Below, piece by piece: positions 8,904 through 17,569 of a stretch of DNA of 49,898 nucleotides. This stretch comes from Chitinophagaceae bacterium. Its GTDB lineage: Bacteria; Bacteroidota; Bacteroidia; Chitinophagales; Chitinophagaceae. The translations under genes were made by a program, and so were the position numbers. The DNA is taken from assembly GCA_028288585.1 (NCBI GenBank), contig JAQBNL010000037.1, positions 1 to 49,898 of the forward strand. Direction: 5' to 3'. Below the pieces are notes generated by a model. It saw nothing but the letters and a program-made list of their open reading frames with translations, was not told where the DNA came from and searched no databases. The number at the start of each line of letters is the position of its first letter. The first letter of the stretch is position 1.

Positions 8904-9353
8904 ATGAAAAAAAACTTTCAAACTTTTGCGCTGATCATGATCGCATTATTCAGTGCAGGTTTTGCTACTGCACAAACCAGCGGCACCCATTTTTTAGATG
9001 TGCCAACCGTTACTGCCAACAGTAATGGATCAGTAACCGTAAGCGGCTCTATTGTGGGCCTGGGTAATATAAGAACTGTAACGATAGATGTGGATGTAGT
9101 CATCTCATTTCACATCGATTGTTATAACAGGCGCAGCCACCAGGTGTATGGGCAAAGCGATGATGTATATAATGCACATGCAACAGGCAGTGCCCAGGTA
9201 GATAAAAACGGCCGTGCAAATTTTGCCGTTACTGCATGGTCATCCAGCACAGCCTGCCAGCCAGCGCCGCCTGCAGGATTTTACAGTATCTTATCCAATG
9301 TTAGCTCCAACGGTGGCACCGTATCCGGAGCCGGTATCAGCTGGAGCTGGTAA
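8904..9353 (+). CDS. Small secreted protein, paralogue of the 5397 gene
   Basis: 149 residues with a signal peptide ending ATAQ-T. The mature chain is a probable beta-sandwich rich in Val, Ser, Thr and Gly. It shares with the 5397 protein the IVGLG turn, a SFHIDCYN segment (FTVHRDC in the paralogue), the DKNGR motif and a C-terminal C-x-PAPP segment. Tandem-type duplication followed by divergence is likely, with the thioredoxin-like and kinase genes now in between. No function can be given; the shared operator suggests co-expression with the two T9SS cargo genes downstream. No T9SS sorting domain is present, so it probably stays periplasmic or leaves another way. Confidence 0.85.
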   Translation: MKKNFQTFALIMIALFSAGFATAQTSGTHFLDVPTVTANSNGSVTVSGSIVGLGNIRTVTIDVDVVISFHIDCYNRRSHQVYGQSDDVYNAHATGSAQVDKNGRANFAVTAWSSSTACQPAPPAGFYSILSNVSSNGGTVSGAGISWSW

Positions 9354-9372
9354 AAAATCTGTTTTAATTTTT

Positions 9373-9396
9373 AAGCCCTGCCATGCGGGGCTTTTG
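9373..9396 (+). terminator. Terminator after the 8904 gene
   Basis: AAGCCCTGCCATGCGGGGCTTTTG: stem AAGCCCyGC/GCgGGGCTT and a short T-run, 19 nt past the stop. Confidence 0.85.
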
Positions 9397-9423
9397 TGGC
9401 TGATGGCGGCAGAAAAAACACCT

Positions 9424-9440
9424 ATACTCAACTTGAGTAT
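9424..9440. promoter_or_regulatory. Palindromic operator, copy 3
   Basis: ATACTCAACTTGAGTAT, perfect 8-bp arms around C9432. It lies 34 bp before a TTTG at 9466 and about 400 bp before the gene at 9844. Confidence 0.8.
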
Positions 9441-9465
9441 TTTAAATTTATAGGTGACCAAAATT

Positions 9466-9497
9466 TTTGTACAATCAAAAAATTAGCTTTACTTACA
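9466..9497 (+). promoter_or_regulatory. Weak promoter candidate for the gene at 9844
   Basis: TTTG (9466-9469), 20-nt spacer, TACTTACA (9490-9497). The -7 element is poor against TAnnTTTG, but the same element stands at the same place in copy 4. A weak -7 with an upstream palindrome is what an activator-dependent promoter would look like. Confidence 0.45.
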
Positions 9498-9843
9498 GTA
9501 CTTTCCAAAAGCATCCTTACCAAAAATAACTGCAACACCTCTCTCTTTTTTTCACCGTATCCATTATCCCCTATAAGATATTTTTTTTGCTGAAGCACCA
9601 ATTCTATCTGCATTGATTTAGTCCATTGATACGTAAGCACGGCAATACATCTCTGCAGCGATCTTTCAAAAATGTATTCCGATCATCCTTCTGCCAAAGC
9701 CAGGGCTGTACTGCTGTTTCAAACTAATTACGGGTAAAAATTTAAATAATTATTACGCATTCTTCTTTATCCCGCTGATAAACCTCACCTTTTCTTCTGC
9801 ACGAAAAATTGTAATGTATTTTTTCATTTTAAAATAATTAATC

Positions 9844-11343
9844 ATGAAATCTACTTTAACATGCAGGCAATTGCAAAACCGGAAACATGTAAACATCTTC
9901 CGTTATTTTTCAGGAATTGTATTTCTTTTTGCGGGCTTATTTTTTACGATCACGAGCGCTGCCCAAACCGGCTGTAAAACAGGTTGTACTTCCAATGACG
10001 TTCAAATTAAAAGAGCTTACTTAGTTGATGCCGGAGGAAATGCACTTAGCACCAATTGTACATATGGAGATGCGATTACTGCCTATTTAGCATTGGATCT
10101 AACTGCAAGTACACCCAGGGTTGGTGTAAGTATATCCGGCAATGTAAAAATTCATGGAACGGAAACAATAGTTTCCGGCGGGGCACTTGCAAGATGCTTC
10201 TCAAATTCATTAATATCAACTTCAACTAATCCAACAACCCGGGTAATATATCCTGACCCAATTACCTGGACCTGCGGAACTTCAATTGACCTGAAAAATG
10301 TTTTTATTGCATGGGGAACCGGTAATACCAACTTTTGTACAGGCACGGCAGCACAATGCCCTGCAACTTCATCAAAATGCTGGAGCCAACCTATTGCAGG
10401 TTATATTCCTGTTGTGAGTTATCCATGTGTTCCGGCAGGTATCACATCTACTACCCCTGCCGATGATGCTGAATGTGAAGGAGGAACAGCATCTTTTACG
10501 GTGGCTTACTCAGGCGGGTCGGGTACACCAACCATACAATGGCAGGTAAAAGCTCCTGCAGCCACTTCATTTACCAATATAAGCGGTGAAACTTCTGCAA
10601 CATTAACGCTGAATAATGTTGCTGCTTCTAAAAATGGTTACCAATACCATGCAGTACTAACAAGCACTTCAGAAAGTAACCAATCCTGTACTGCTACCAG
10701 CAGAGATGCTACATTAACGGTGTATTCGAACCCCGGTACAATAACAGTAACTACAGTAAACCCAACCTGTTCTTCCAGTACAGGTACGGTAACAGTGTCA
10801 TCACCTGTTGATGATGTAAATAACGATTATGAATATCAATATAACAGCGACCCTTACGGAGACAGTCCCGGCCCGTTCACTTTTACTGCAGGCGCAGGTT
10901 ATAGCATAACTGTTAGAAGAAAAAATACTACCTGCACATCAAGTACATCATGCGCCGGAGAAACTCTCCGTACTTCTTCTATTCTTTCGCAGCAACAAAG
11001 CTCTAAAGGAGTTTCGTCCACTGTTAAACCCATATCACCTGCAACCGCTATAGCACCTGTTAATATTGATCTGTCTTCTTCACAAACCAATGTAAAAGCT
11101 TATCCAAATCCATTTAATGATAAAGTAAAATTTGTAGTAACCTCTGAAAAAGCCGGTATCGGAATGCTGGAAATATTTAATACCCTCGGGCAAAAAATTA
11201 TAACGGTTTACCAGGGATTAATACCGGCAGGTATTAACAACTTTGAATTGAGCTTACCCGGGCAGAATTATGCTAACCTTATCTACAGATTTAGAATGGG
11301 CGAAAAGAAAATAACAGGAAAATTATTACAGGTGAATCAATGA
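9844..11343 (+). CDS. T9SS-exported surface or secreted protein with Ig-like domain
   Basis: 499 residues. The signal peptide is long, with a hydrophobic stretch at about residues 20-38 ending SAAQ-T. The first mature region (about 40-195) is Cys-rich and unrecognised. An Ig-like domain follows (about 200-295: EGGTASF, IQWQVK, TLTLNNV). The C-terminus is a type A T9SS sorting domain beginning at Tyr420 (AYPNPFND) and ending in a KxL-QVN beta-strand. The known role of that domain is passage across the outer membrane and cleavage or lipid anchoring at the surface. The function of the passenger is unknown. Palindrome copy 3 lies upstream and a terminator downstream. Confidence 0.85.
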   Translation: MKSTLTCRQLQNRKHVNIFRYFSGIVFLFAGLFFTITSAAQTGCKTGCTSNDVQIKRAYLVDAGGNALSTNCTYGDAITAYLALDLTASTPRVGVSISGNVKIHGTETIVSGGALARCFSNSLISTSTNPTTRVIYPDPITWTCGTSIDLKNVFIAWGTGNTNFCTGTAAQCPATSSKCWSQPIAGYIPVVSYPCVPAGITSTTPADDAECEGGTASFTVAYSGGSGTPTIQWQVKAPAATSFTNISGETSATLTLNNVAASKNGYQYHAVLTSTSESNQSCTATSRDATLTVYSNPGTITVTTVNPTCSSSTGTVTVSSPVDDVNNDYEYQYNSDPYGDSPGPFTFTAGAGYSITVRRKNTTCTSSTSCAGETLRTSSILSQQQSSKGVSSTVKPISPATAIAPVNIDLSSSQTNVKAYPNPFNDKVKFVVTSEKAGIGMLEIFNTLGQKIITVYQGLIPAGINNFELSLPGQNYANLIYRFRMGEKKITGKLLQVNQ

Positions 11344-11372
11344 TTATTTAATTCATTTTTAAAAATTAAGAG

Positions 11373-11399
11373 CCGTCTCATTATTAATGAGGCGGTTTT
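11373..11399 (+). terminator. Terminator after the 9844 gene
   Basis: CCGTCTCATTA/TTAATGAGGCGG hairpin with TTTTT, 29 nt after the stop codon. Confidence 0.9.
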
Positions 11400-11429
11400 T
11401 ATTGCATGCAAACACCCCAAAAAAATGGT

Positions 11430-11446
11430 ATACTCAACTTGAGTAT
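11430..11446. promoter_or_regulatory. Palindromic operator, copy 4
   Basis: ATACTCAACTTGAGTAT, identical to copy 3, centred on C11438, 33 bp before TTTG at 11471. Confidence 0.8.
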
Positions 11447-11470
11447 TTTTTATTTAATGCACCATATTTT

Positions 11471-11502
11471 TTTGCGGTATCAAAAACTTAGTTTTACTTA
11501 CA
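11471..11502 (+). promoter_or_regulatory. Weak promoter candidate for the gene at 11760
   Basis: TTTG (11471-11474), 20-nt spacer, TACTTACA (11495-11502). The following leader is clearly homologous to that of copy 3: CTTTCCAAAA, CATCCTT, TAACTGCAA and CCATTATCCC recur in the same order and spacing. Confidence 0.45.
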
Positions 11503-11759
11503 TCCACTTTCCAAAAACATCCTTTAGCAAAACTAACTGCAAATTGCTTCTCTCTTTTTACCACGTTTATCCATTATCCCGCTAACAGAATTTTGATGAA
11601 TACGCCGATTCTTTCTGAATGAATTTTCCCCCAGGTTCATACTGTAAGTTTTGGAATGAGGTTTTCTAAACCCCCTTGCAGGTAAAGTATATCTGCCAAC
11701 AGCTTCGTGTATTATTTATTTTTTATAGGCTAACTAAAGCCAACCTAAAACTTACATTT

Positions 11760-13865
11760 ATGAGAAAAATTTTTCTTTGGAAGCGATTGATTGCTTCGAT
11801 GGTGATTACATTTTTTATTGGCACTATAAACGTGCATGCTCAAAGCACTTATGTACTTGGCCCACTTGATGGTCAGAATGGATGGAATGGCGGTAGCCCT
11901 TGTGGAACATTTGTTAACTCTGGAACTGGCGACGCTGATGTAGTTAATACAGTAACTCATACGGGTTGCCAATCATGGTATTACAAACATGGGTATAACA
12001 GTCCCGGTTGTGGAACTCCGTTTAGTCCTGTTGTTGCATCAGTTGGAGCACTTCAGTATTCAACACAGGGTAATCAATCAATTATTAAACTTTCATTTAA
12101 AGCTGCCGCCCTTAACGATGGATCAAAAATTAATATTTATGAAGGATCTGTTAACAGAGATGATCGTACAGGCGCAAACCTATATATTGAAAATATGGCA
12201 GATGGTACCGTGCAGTTATTCATGTTTAGGTCTGATGATATTGATTTATCGGCCCAGGAAATAATAGGAAATTATCCGGCTAATGTATGGAATACTGTAG
12301 AAATGATCACCGATTATCCTGTAACAAATGGGAGTGACCGCACTACATGGGGTACAACAAAATATTATGTAAACGGGACTTTAGTGTTTACTGAAACAAC
12401 ATGGCCTCATTGGTACAGATATAAATTAGGATACGATTATGCACCCGGTTCCAGTATAAAATTTGTTACTTATACACCAAGTGGTGACGCTACTAGGTCC
12501 GGATTTTACATTGATGATGTTAGCATGACTGTTAGAAATACAATCACTAATACAACAATTGCAACCTTTAGTACAGGGTTTGAGCCTATAGGAAGCAATA
12601 CTTATTATCCTGATACTGATGGGGATGGTTATGGGGCCGGCCAAGGGGTAGCTTTTTGTTCCGCAACAGCGCCAACAGGTTATTCAGCAAACAATACAGA
12701 TTGTGATGATAATAATGTTGCGGTTAATACTAATTGTAATCTAGCTGCAAACTGTTCTTACAGCAATGATTTCTCGGCACCTGTTTTTACAGGCCCAACA
12801 AAAGCTTCCAACGTTTGGTATACAGATCGGTACGCACCTGCAGGATTTGCATCACCGGCAACAACACCTGCTCCAAATAACAGACCTAATACTTTAAAAG
12901 AATCAATATCAGCTGCTAATGCACAAACAACTGCTAACGCATTTTATAATACACAAGGCAGGATTTATGATATGGGCAATGCAACTATCTATACGGAGAT
13001 AATGCTGTATGTACCACAGTCTTGGGCATCAACAGGCCGCCGCATGGCTGGTTTCTGGGCAACTTTATTCAACAGCAGTAATGGCATAGCCGGATGGCCA
13101 AATATTGAGTTTACCAGCGATGGTAGTAAACCACGTTTTACTGCATATAATAACGGAGCAGTGATGAACATGGGATTACCTACAGGATTTACGTATAATA
13201 GCTGGATAAAACTAAGCATGACACTTTTAGCTAATGGCAATATTCTTTATACAGCGGGTAATATTCAAAAAACTGGAGGTGCTTATGGAACCTTCAAGCC
13301 TGTACGGCTTGGTAATGTAATCCTGGAAGGATTCAATACTCCTGCAGGTGTAAATTATGATATCTACTGGGATGATTTTGCTTATCATTGTTATGCACCC
13401 TGTGCCAGCGGAGATGTCACAATGTGTTATAATGGAACAACATATTGCGTAAAGCAAAAAGATGTTGCTAAAAAACAAAGCCAGGGTTATGTATTGGGTG
13501 AATGCACTACTACTACAACAAGTTCTATCACTTACAGTCGCACTAATATCCGCACCGAACTTATTGAGGCTGCCATTAACAATGTTGTCAATAAACCAAA
13601 GGCATTCACTCTTTCCAACTTCCCTAATCCTTTCAGCACAACAACAAAAATTAAATTTGATGTGCCTGTAAGCGGCAAGGTGATTTTAAAAGTGTATAAT
13701 ACAAAAGGCCAGGCAGTGGCAACACTTTTTGAAGGAATTAAAAACCCCGGATCATACACTATTGATTTCGATGGTTCTGCACTTGGTTCCGGCGTTTATT
13801 ATTGCAAGCTTGCTTCTGCTGATGTACTTACAGTAGTTACACAAAAGCTGGTAATTATAAGATAG
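11760..13865 (+). CDS. Large T9SS-exported protein with a MopE-like metal-binding motif
   Basis: 701 residues from ATG 11760. The longer frame from 11676 adds 28 residues before the signal peptide and lacks the AAACTTACATTT leader end seen in the sister genes, so 11760 is preferred. The signal peptide ends VHAQ-S. Residues about 30-280 form a jelly-roll/LamG-like region (NGWNGGSPCG; FYIDDVSM). Next is a calcium- or metal-binding stretch: DTDGDGYG (285-292) followed by DCDDNN (314-319), matching the putative MopE-type metal-binding motif. A second jelly-roll-like part covers about 340-560. The C-terminal T9SS sorting domain starts at NFPNPFS (Pro622-Phe625). Cell-surface binding or degradation of polymers is plausible but not shown. 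Confidence 0.85.
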   Translation: MRKIFLWKRLIASMVITFFIGTINVHAQSTYVLGPLDGQNGWNGGSPCGTFVNSGTGDADVVNTVTHTGCQSWYYKHGYNSPGCGTPFSPVVASVGALQYSTQGNQSIIKLSFKAAALNDGSKINIYEGSVNRDDRTGANLYIENMADGTVQLFMFRSDDIDLSAQEIIGNYPANVWNTVEMITDYPVTNGSDRTTWGTTKYYVNGTLVFTETTWPHWYRYKLGYDYAPGSSIKFVTYTPSGDATRSGFYIDDVSMTVRNTITNTTIATFSTGFEPIGSNTYYPDTDGDGYGAGQGVAFCSATAPTGYSANNTDCDDNNVAVNTNCNLAANCSYSNDFSAPVFTGPTKASNVWYTDRYAPAGFASPATTPAPNNRPNTLKESISAANAQTTANAFYNTQGRIYDMGNATIYTEIMLYVPQSWASTGRRMAGFWATLFNSSNGIAGWPNIEFTSDGSKPRFTAYNNGAVMNMGLPTGFTYNSWIKLSMTLLANGNILYTAGNIQKTGGAYGTFKPVRLGNVILEGFNTPAGVNYDIYWDDFAYHCYAPCASGDVTMCYNGTTYCVKQKDVAKKQSQGYVLGECTTTTTSSITYSRTNIRTELIEAAINNVVNKPKAFTLSNFPNPFSTTTKIKFDVPVSGKVILKVYNTKGQAVATLFEGIKNPGSYTIDFDGSALGSGVYYCKLASADVLTVVTQKLVIIR

Positions 13866-13892
13866 ATCTTTTAAAGATTTTTTTGATACCCA

Positions 13893-13918
13893 AGGGCGGC
13901 TTTAAAGCCGCCCTTTTT
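13893..13918 (+). terminator. Strong terminator after the 11760 gene
   Basis: AGGGCGGCTTTAAAGCCGCCCT with TTTTT: 11-bp perfect stem, 27 nt after the stop. Confidence 0.92.
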
Positions 13919-14069
13919 ATTTCCCTGATCTCCCTAAAAGGAGTAGTGTACCGGTTCCGGTTTAATAACCACACATTCCTGTATTATATATCTGGGAAAA
14001 TCTGTGTGATCCGTGGCAAAAATTTTTAAACTGAAACGCTATCCAAAGGGAGACTTAGCAAGTACTTTT

Positions 14070-14837
14070 CTATTGATCACTAAAAATAGTGCCGGCATTT
14101 TGTGTGGTTATCTCTTCCACTTCTTCAATAGGAATATTTTTTATTGCTGCAATTTTTTGCACTACATATTTTAAATAACTGCTTTCATTTCTTTTGCCCC
14201 TGAAGGGAACCGGCGTTAGATACGGAGCATCAGTTTCAAGAACGATATGTTTAATATCTATCTCTTTTATTACTTCTGCCAGCCCTGAATTTTTGTAAGT
14301 GATAACGCCGCCGATACCCAGGTAGAACCCTGTACCTGTTATATCCAGTGCATTTTGCAGCGTACCGCTAAAGCAATGAAAAATTCCACGCAGGTTTTTA
14401 CCCTGGTATTCTTTTACCACATCAATGCTTTCCTGCATAGCATTTCTTGTATGCAATACAACCGGCAGGTTAAACTGTAATGCCCATTCTATTTGCTTAT
14501 GAAAGCTTTCATATTGCAGGCCCGTAAAAGTTTTATCCCAATAAAAATCCAGGCCTATCTCTCCTATGGCAGCAAATTTTCTTTTTTGCAGCCAGTGGTA
14601 AACCATATCCAGTTCTTCTTTATAATTTTCTTTTACTGAGCATGGATGCAGCCCCATCATGGCAAAACATTTACCGGGATATTTTTCTTCAAGGGCTAAC
14701 AGGTTACCTGTTTCGGTGCTGTCAATGGCCGGTAAATAGAATTTTTCAACGCCTTCTTCCCCGGCTCTTTTTATTACTTCATCAATATCAGCAGCAAAAT
14801 CGCTTAAGTAAAGATGTGTATGGGTATCAATTATCAT
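14070..14837 (-). CDS. tatD: TatD-family metal-dependent hydrolase / DNase
   Basis: 255 residues, normal length for the family. The metal ligands are all in place: H6-x-H8 (DTHTHLY), Glu93 (IGEIGLD), His129 (VLHTRNA), His154 (IFHCFSG) and Asp203 (ETDAPYL). TatD enzymes are cytoplasmic 3'-5' exonucleases/AP-type hydrolases linked to DNA turnover and oxidative-damage repair. It lies downstream of the polysaccharide deacetylase on the same strand but 350 bp away and behind a terminator, so it is probably transcribed alone. Confidence 0.92.
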   Translation of the reverse strand: MIIDTHTHLYLSDFAADIDEVIKRAGEEGVEKFYLPAIDSTETGNLLALEEKYPGKCFAMMGLHPCSVKENYKEELDMVYHWLQKRKFAAIGEIGLDFYWDKTFTGLQYESFHKQIEWALQFNLPVVLHTRNAMQESIDVVKEYQGKNLRGIFHCFSGTLQNALDITGTGFYLGIGGVITYKNSGLAEVIKEIDIKHIVLETDAPYLTPVPFRGKRNESSYLKYVVQKIAAIKNIPIEEVEEITTQNAGTIFSDQ

Positions 14838-15188
14838 TGGTGCAAAGGAAGTAAATATTCATGCAAGGAAGAAGGAGCCAGGGATGTTTTTCGGGCATCA
14901 TAACTGCTTTTGCAACCAGGCGTGTAAGGCAAAAAATAATATTTGGATTGATTAAAAAAGTATTTATCTTTCATACAGTTTTCATAGGGTACGGATTAAA
15001 AACGGGCCAGGGTGTCTACCCCGGCCCACTTTATTGAAAAAAGCTGCGGTGCCCCTCTAACCCTTCGATAAACTCAGGGAATAACTCTCCGCCTGAGGCG
15101 GAAGACTTCCAAAGCCTCATTATTATTTATAATTCTTTTCTTTTGATGTAAATTTTTTCTCATAGTTTATTTTGATTAACTATTAATT
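14838..15188. other. Intergenic region, 351 bp
   Basis: It holds the minus-strand terminator at 15003-15027 and a short dyad CTCCGCC-TGA-GGCGGA near 15086, akin to that at 7464. No ORF is supported. Confidence 0.55.
14998..15027 (-). terminator. Terminator for the deacetylase transcript
   Basis: Read on the minus strand: GGGCCGGGGT-AGAC-ACCCTGGCCC then GTTTTT. 10-bp stem with one mismatch and a T-run. Confidence 0.8.
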
Positions 15189-15815
15189 CTATAGAGGAAT
15201 ACTTTTAAATTCAAATCCCTTTTCTGTAAAATATTGCAACACTAATGGTAATGAATAACGAAGCCTCTCCAATGCTTTTTGGCTATCATGAAAAACAACA
15301 ACAGAACCTTGCCCCGCATTTTTCACCACAGTGAGATAACATTCTTCTCCTGTAACATCTTTATCAAAATCACCGCTTAATACAGTCCACATAATTGGTT
15401 TTAATTTATATTTTTCTCCCTTCAACTGTTTCAGCTGGAACTTTGTAATTTTTCCATAAGGCGGCCGGAATAAATTGCTGTCGATTATTTTTTTTGCTTT
15501 ATAAATATTATCCAGGTATTCTTTGTCATTTACTTTCCACCCATTTAAATGGTTGTAGGTATGATTGCCAACCGCATGTCCTTCTTCAATAATTTTTTTA
15601 TAGATGCCAAAATGTTCTTCTACATTTTTACCTATGCAAAAAAAAGTCGCCCTGGCATTATATTTTTTTAATTCGTCCAGCACAAAGGGCGTTGCAACAG
15701 GATGCGGCCCATCATCAAAAGTGAGGTATAAATTCTTTTGCTCCGTTTTAATTTCCCATATACATTCAGGATACATTTTTTTAAGAAGCCATGGAGCTTT
15801 TACCAGGTAGAACAT
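15189..15815 (-). CDS. Polysaccharide deacetylase (NodB homology domain)
   Basis: 208 residues. Carbohydrate esterase 4 motifs are complete: TFDDGP (32-37), the metal site H85-x3-H89 (HTYNH), RPPYG (117-121) and a late FHDS motif. These enzymes remove N-acetyl groups from peptidoglycan or exported polysaccharide. The short N-terminus (FYLVKAPWLLKKMYP) is not a classical signal peptide, so the site of action is unclear. It is divergent from gltX, with a 9-bp repeat tract between them. Confidence 0.9.
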   Translation of the reverse strand: MFYLVKAPWLLKKMYPECIWEIKTEQKNLYLTFDDGPHPVATPFVLDELKKYNARATFFCIGKNVEEHFGIYKKIIEEGHAVGNHTYNHLNGWKVNDKEYLDNIYKAKKIIDSNLFRPPYGKITKFQLKQLKGEKYKLKPIMWTVLSGDFDKDVTGEECYLTVVKNAGQGSVVVFHDSQKALERLRYSLPLVLQYFTEKGFEFKSIPL

Positions 15816-15831
15816 GGGTGCAATTTAGTTT

Positions 15832-15867
15832 AAGGTTTAAAAGGTTCCAAAGGTTTAAAAGGTTTAT
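15832..15867. repeat. Four copies of a 9-bp repeat (AAGGTTTAA)
   Basis: AAGGTTTAA, AAGGTTCCA, AAGGTTTAA, AAGGTTTAT in direct succession between the divergent deacetylase and gltX genes. Confidence 0.85.
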
Positions 15868-15941
15868 ACCTTGCGTGTTGAACATTGAATGTTCAGGTAA
15901 GAAAACCAGGGGAGAGAGGAAAATTTTATCTTTACAGTAAT

Positions 15942-17471
15942 ATGAGCAAGAAAGTTAGAGTACGATTTGCGCCAAGCCCTACAGGCGGATTACATTTGGG
16001 AGGTGTGCGGACGGTTTTATATAATTATCTTTTTGCCAAACAGCATGGCGGAGATTTTATTTTACGGATAGAAGACACTGACCAAAGCCGCTATGTGGAA
16101 GGCGCAGAACAATACATTATTGATTGCCTTAACTGGTGTGGATTACATCCTGATGAAGGTCCGCATGTGGGAGGTGAATATGCACCATACAGGCAAAGTG
16201 AGCGAAAAGATCTTTATAAAAAATATGCAGCGCAACTGGTGAAAGATGGCTACGCTTATTATGCTTTTGATACGCCTGAAGAAATTGAGGCGATGAGAGA
16301 AAAGCAAAGGGCTGAAGGAAAACATACACTACATTATGATCATCATGTTCGCTACAATATGCGAAACTCTTTGAATTTAATGCCTGCAGAAACACAACAA
16401 CTTTTAGATGCAGGAACCCCCTATGTTATAAGAATAAAAGTGGAACCCAATGAAGTGATTCATTTTGAAGACATGATAAGAGGCAGGGTTGAATTTAATA
16501 CAGAAAATATTGATGATAAAGTTTTATTGAAGGCGGATGGAATGCCTACCTATCATTTAGCTGTAGTGGTTGATGATCATTTAATGAAGATAACACATGC
16601 CTTCCGCGGAGAGGAATGGCTGCCCAGTGCACCTGTTCATATTTTACTTTGGAAATATTTGGGATGGATAGATGATATGCCTGAGTGGGCGCATCTTCCA
16701 TTGATATTAAAACCGGATGGTAACGGAAAGCTTAGCAAGAGAGATGGCGACAGGCTTGGGTTCCCGGTGTTTGCCATGAACTGGACCGACCCAAAAACAG
16801 GTGAGCTTATTCATGGTTTTAAAGAACTTGGATTTTTACCGGAGGCATTTTTAAATCTCTTAGCTGTACTCGGATGGAACGACGGAACGGAACAGGAAAT
16901 ATATTCTCTTGATGAATTAATTGAAAAATTTTCTATTGAAAGAGTGCATCATGCAGGCGCAAAGTTTGATTATGAAAAAGCTAAGTGGTTCAATCATGAA
17001 TGGATAAAAAAATTACCGGTTTCACGTTTCACGTCTCACGTTTCAAGTTTGTTTAAGGAGAAAGGAATTACAATTACTGATGAAGAAAAGTTTATAAAAG
17101 TTTTAGAGCTGGTAAAAGACCGCTGCACATTGCTCACTGATTTTTATGAGCAGTCCGTTTTCTTTTTTGTAGCTCCCGCAACTATTGATATTGATTCCAT
17201 CAAACCAAAATGGAATGAGAACAAACAAATGTTTTTTGTTGAATTGATAAGGGCTTATAATTTATTACAGCAATGGGATCATAATGATCTTGAAAATACT
17301 TTTAAGGAAATTGCTGCTGCACATCAATTAAAAACGGGAGAACTAATGTTACCATTACGCATTATGCTGGTTGGCGGTAAGTTTGGGCCCGGTGTATTTG
17401 ATATTGCTTCGGTGATAGGGAAGGAAGAAACGGTGGAGAGGATTGAGAAAACATTATCTGAACTGGGATAA
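15942..17471 (+). CDS. gltX: Glutamate--tRNA ligase
   Basis: 509 residues, the usual size for a bacterial GluRS. The frame extends upstream to 15885, but ATG 15942 gives the canonical start MSKKVRVRFAPSPTG. The HIGH-type signature is PSPTGGLHLGG and the KMSKS-type loop is GKLSKRDG. It charges tRNA-Glu with glutamate in the cytoplasm and is essential. A 28-bp heptad tract sits in frame at 17021-17048, making residues 360-370 VSRFTSHVSSL in the region before the anticodon-binding domain. A TATCTTTA element lies 7 nt before the ATG. Confidence 0.97.
   Translation: MSKKVRVRFAPSPTGGLHLGGVRTVLYNYLFAKQHGGDFILRIEDTDQSRYVEGAEQYIIDCLNWCGLHPDEGPHVGGEYAPYRQSERKDLYKKYAAQLVKDGYAYYAFDTPEEIEAMREKQRAEGKHTLHYDHHVRYNMRNSLNLMPAETQQLLDAGTPYVIRIKVEPNEVIHFEDMIRGRVEFNTENIDDKVLLKADGMPTYHLAVVVDDHLMKITHAFRGEEWLPSAPVHILLWKYLGWIDDMPEWAHLPLILKPDGNGKLSKRDGDRLGFPVFAMNWTDPKTGELIHGFKELGFLPEAFLNLLAVLGWNDGTEQEIYSLDELIEKFSIERVHHAGAKFDYEKAKWFNHEWIKKLPVSRFTSHVSSLFKEKGITITDEEKFIKVLELVKDRCTLLTDFYEQSVFFFVAPATIDIDSIKPKWNENKQMFFVELIRAYNLLQQWDHNDLENTFKEIAAAHQLKTGELMLPLRIMLVGGKFGPGVFDIASVIGKEETVERIEKTLSELG
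17021..17048. repeat. Heptad repeat tract (TTCACGT)4 inside gltX
   Basis: TTCACGT, TTCACGT, CTCACGT, TTCAAGT: four 7-bp units. The same unit family forms the intergenic tract at 19232-19266. It is translated as part of GluRS. Confidence 0.9.
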
Positions 17472-17569
17472 ATGGGATTAAAGGAATAATGAGATCTGGA
17501 ATAACGGGCCATAGCGAAAATTTATTTCTCATAATTCCCATGCATCCCAAAAATCCCGGTTCAGACCAA

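Larger units (their letters stand above)
9397..9843. other. Intergenic region with operator and long leader
   Basis: Operator copy 3 and a leader of about 340 nt. The leader shares blocks with that of the gene at 11760 (CTTTCCAAAA, TAACTGCAA, CCATTATCCC). Short frames seen here in either strand have no coding support. Confidence 0.6.
11400..11759. other. Intergenic region with operator and long leader
   Basis: Operator copy 4, a weak promoter and a leader of about 255 nt homologous to that of the 9844 gene. The coding frame technically extends into it up to 11676, but that part belongs to the leader. Confidence 0.6.

Noticed and set aside
15885-15941. Longer gltX start
   Set aside because: The added residues (MNVQVRKPG...) precede the universal MxKVRVRFAPSPTG start and cover the likely promoter.
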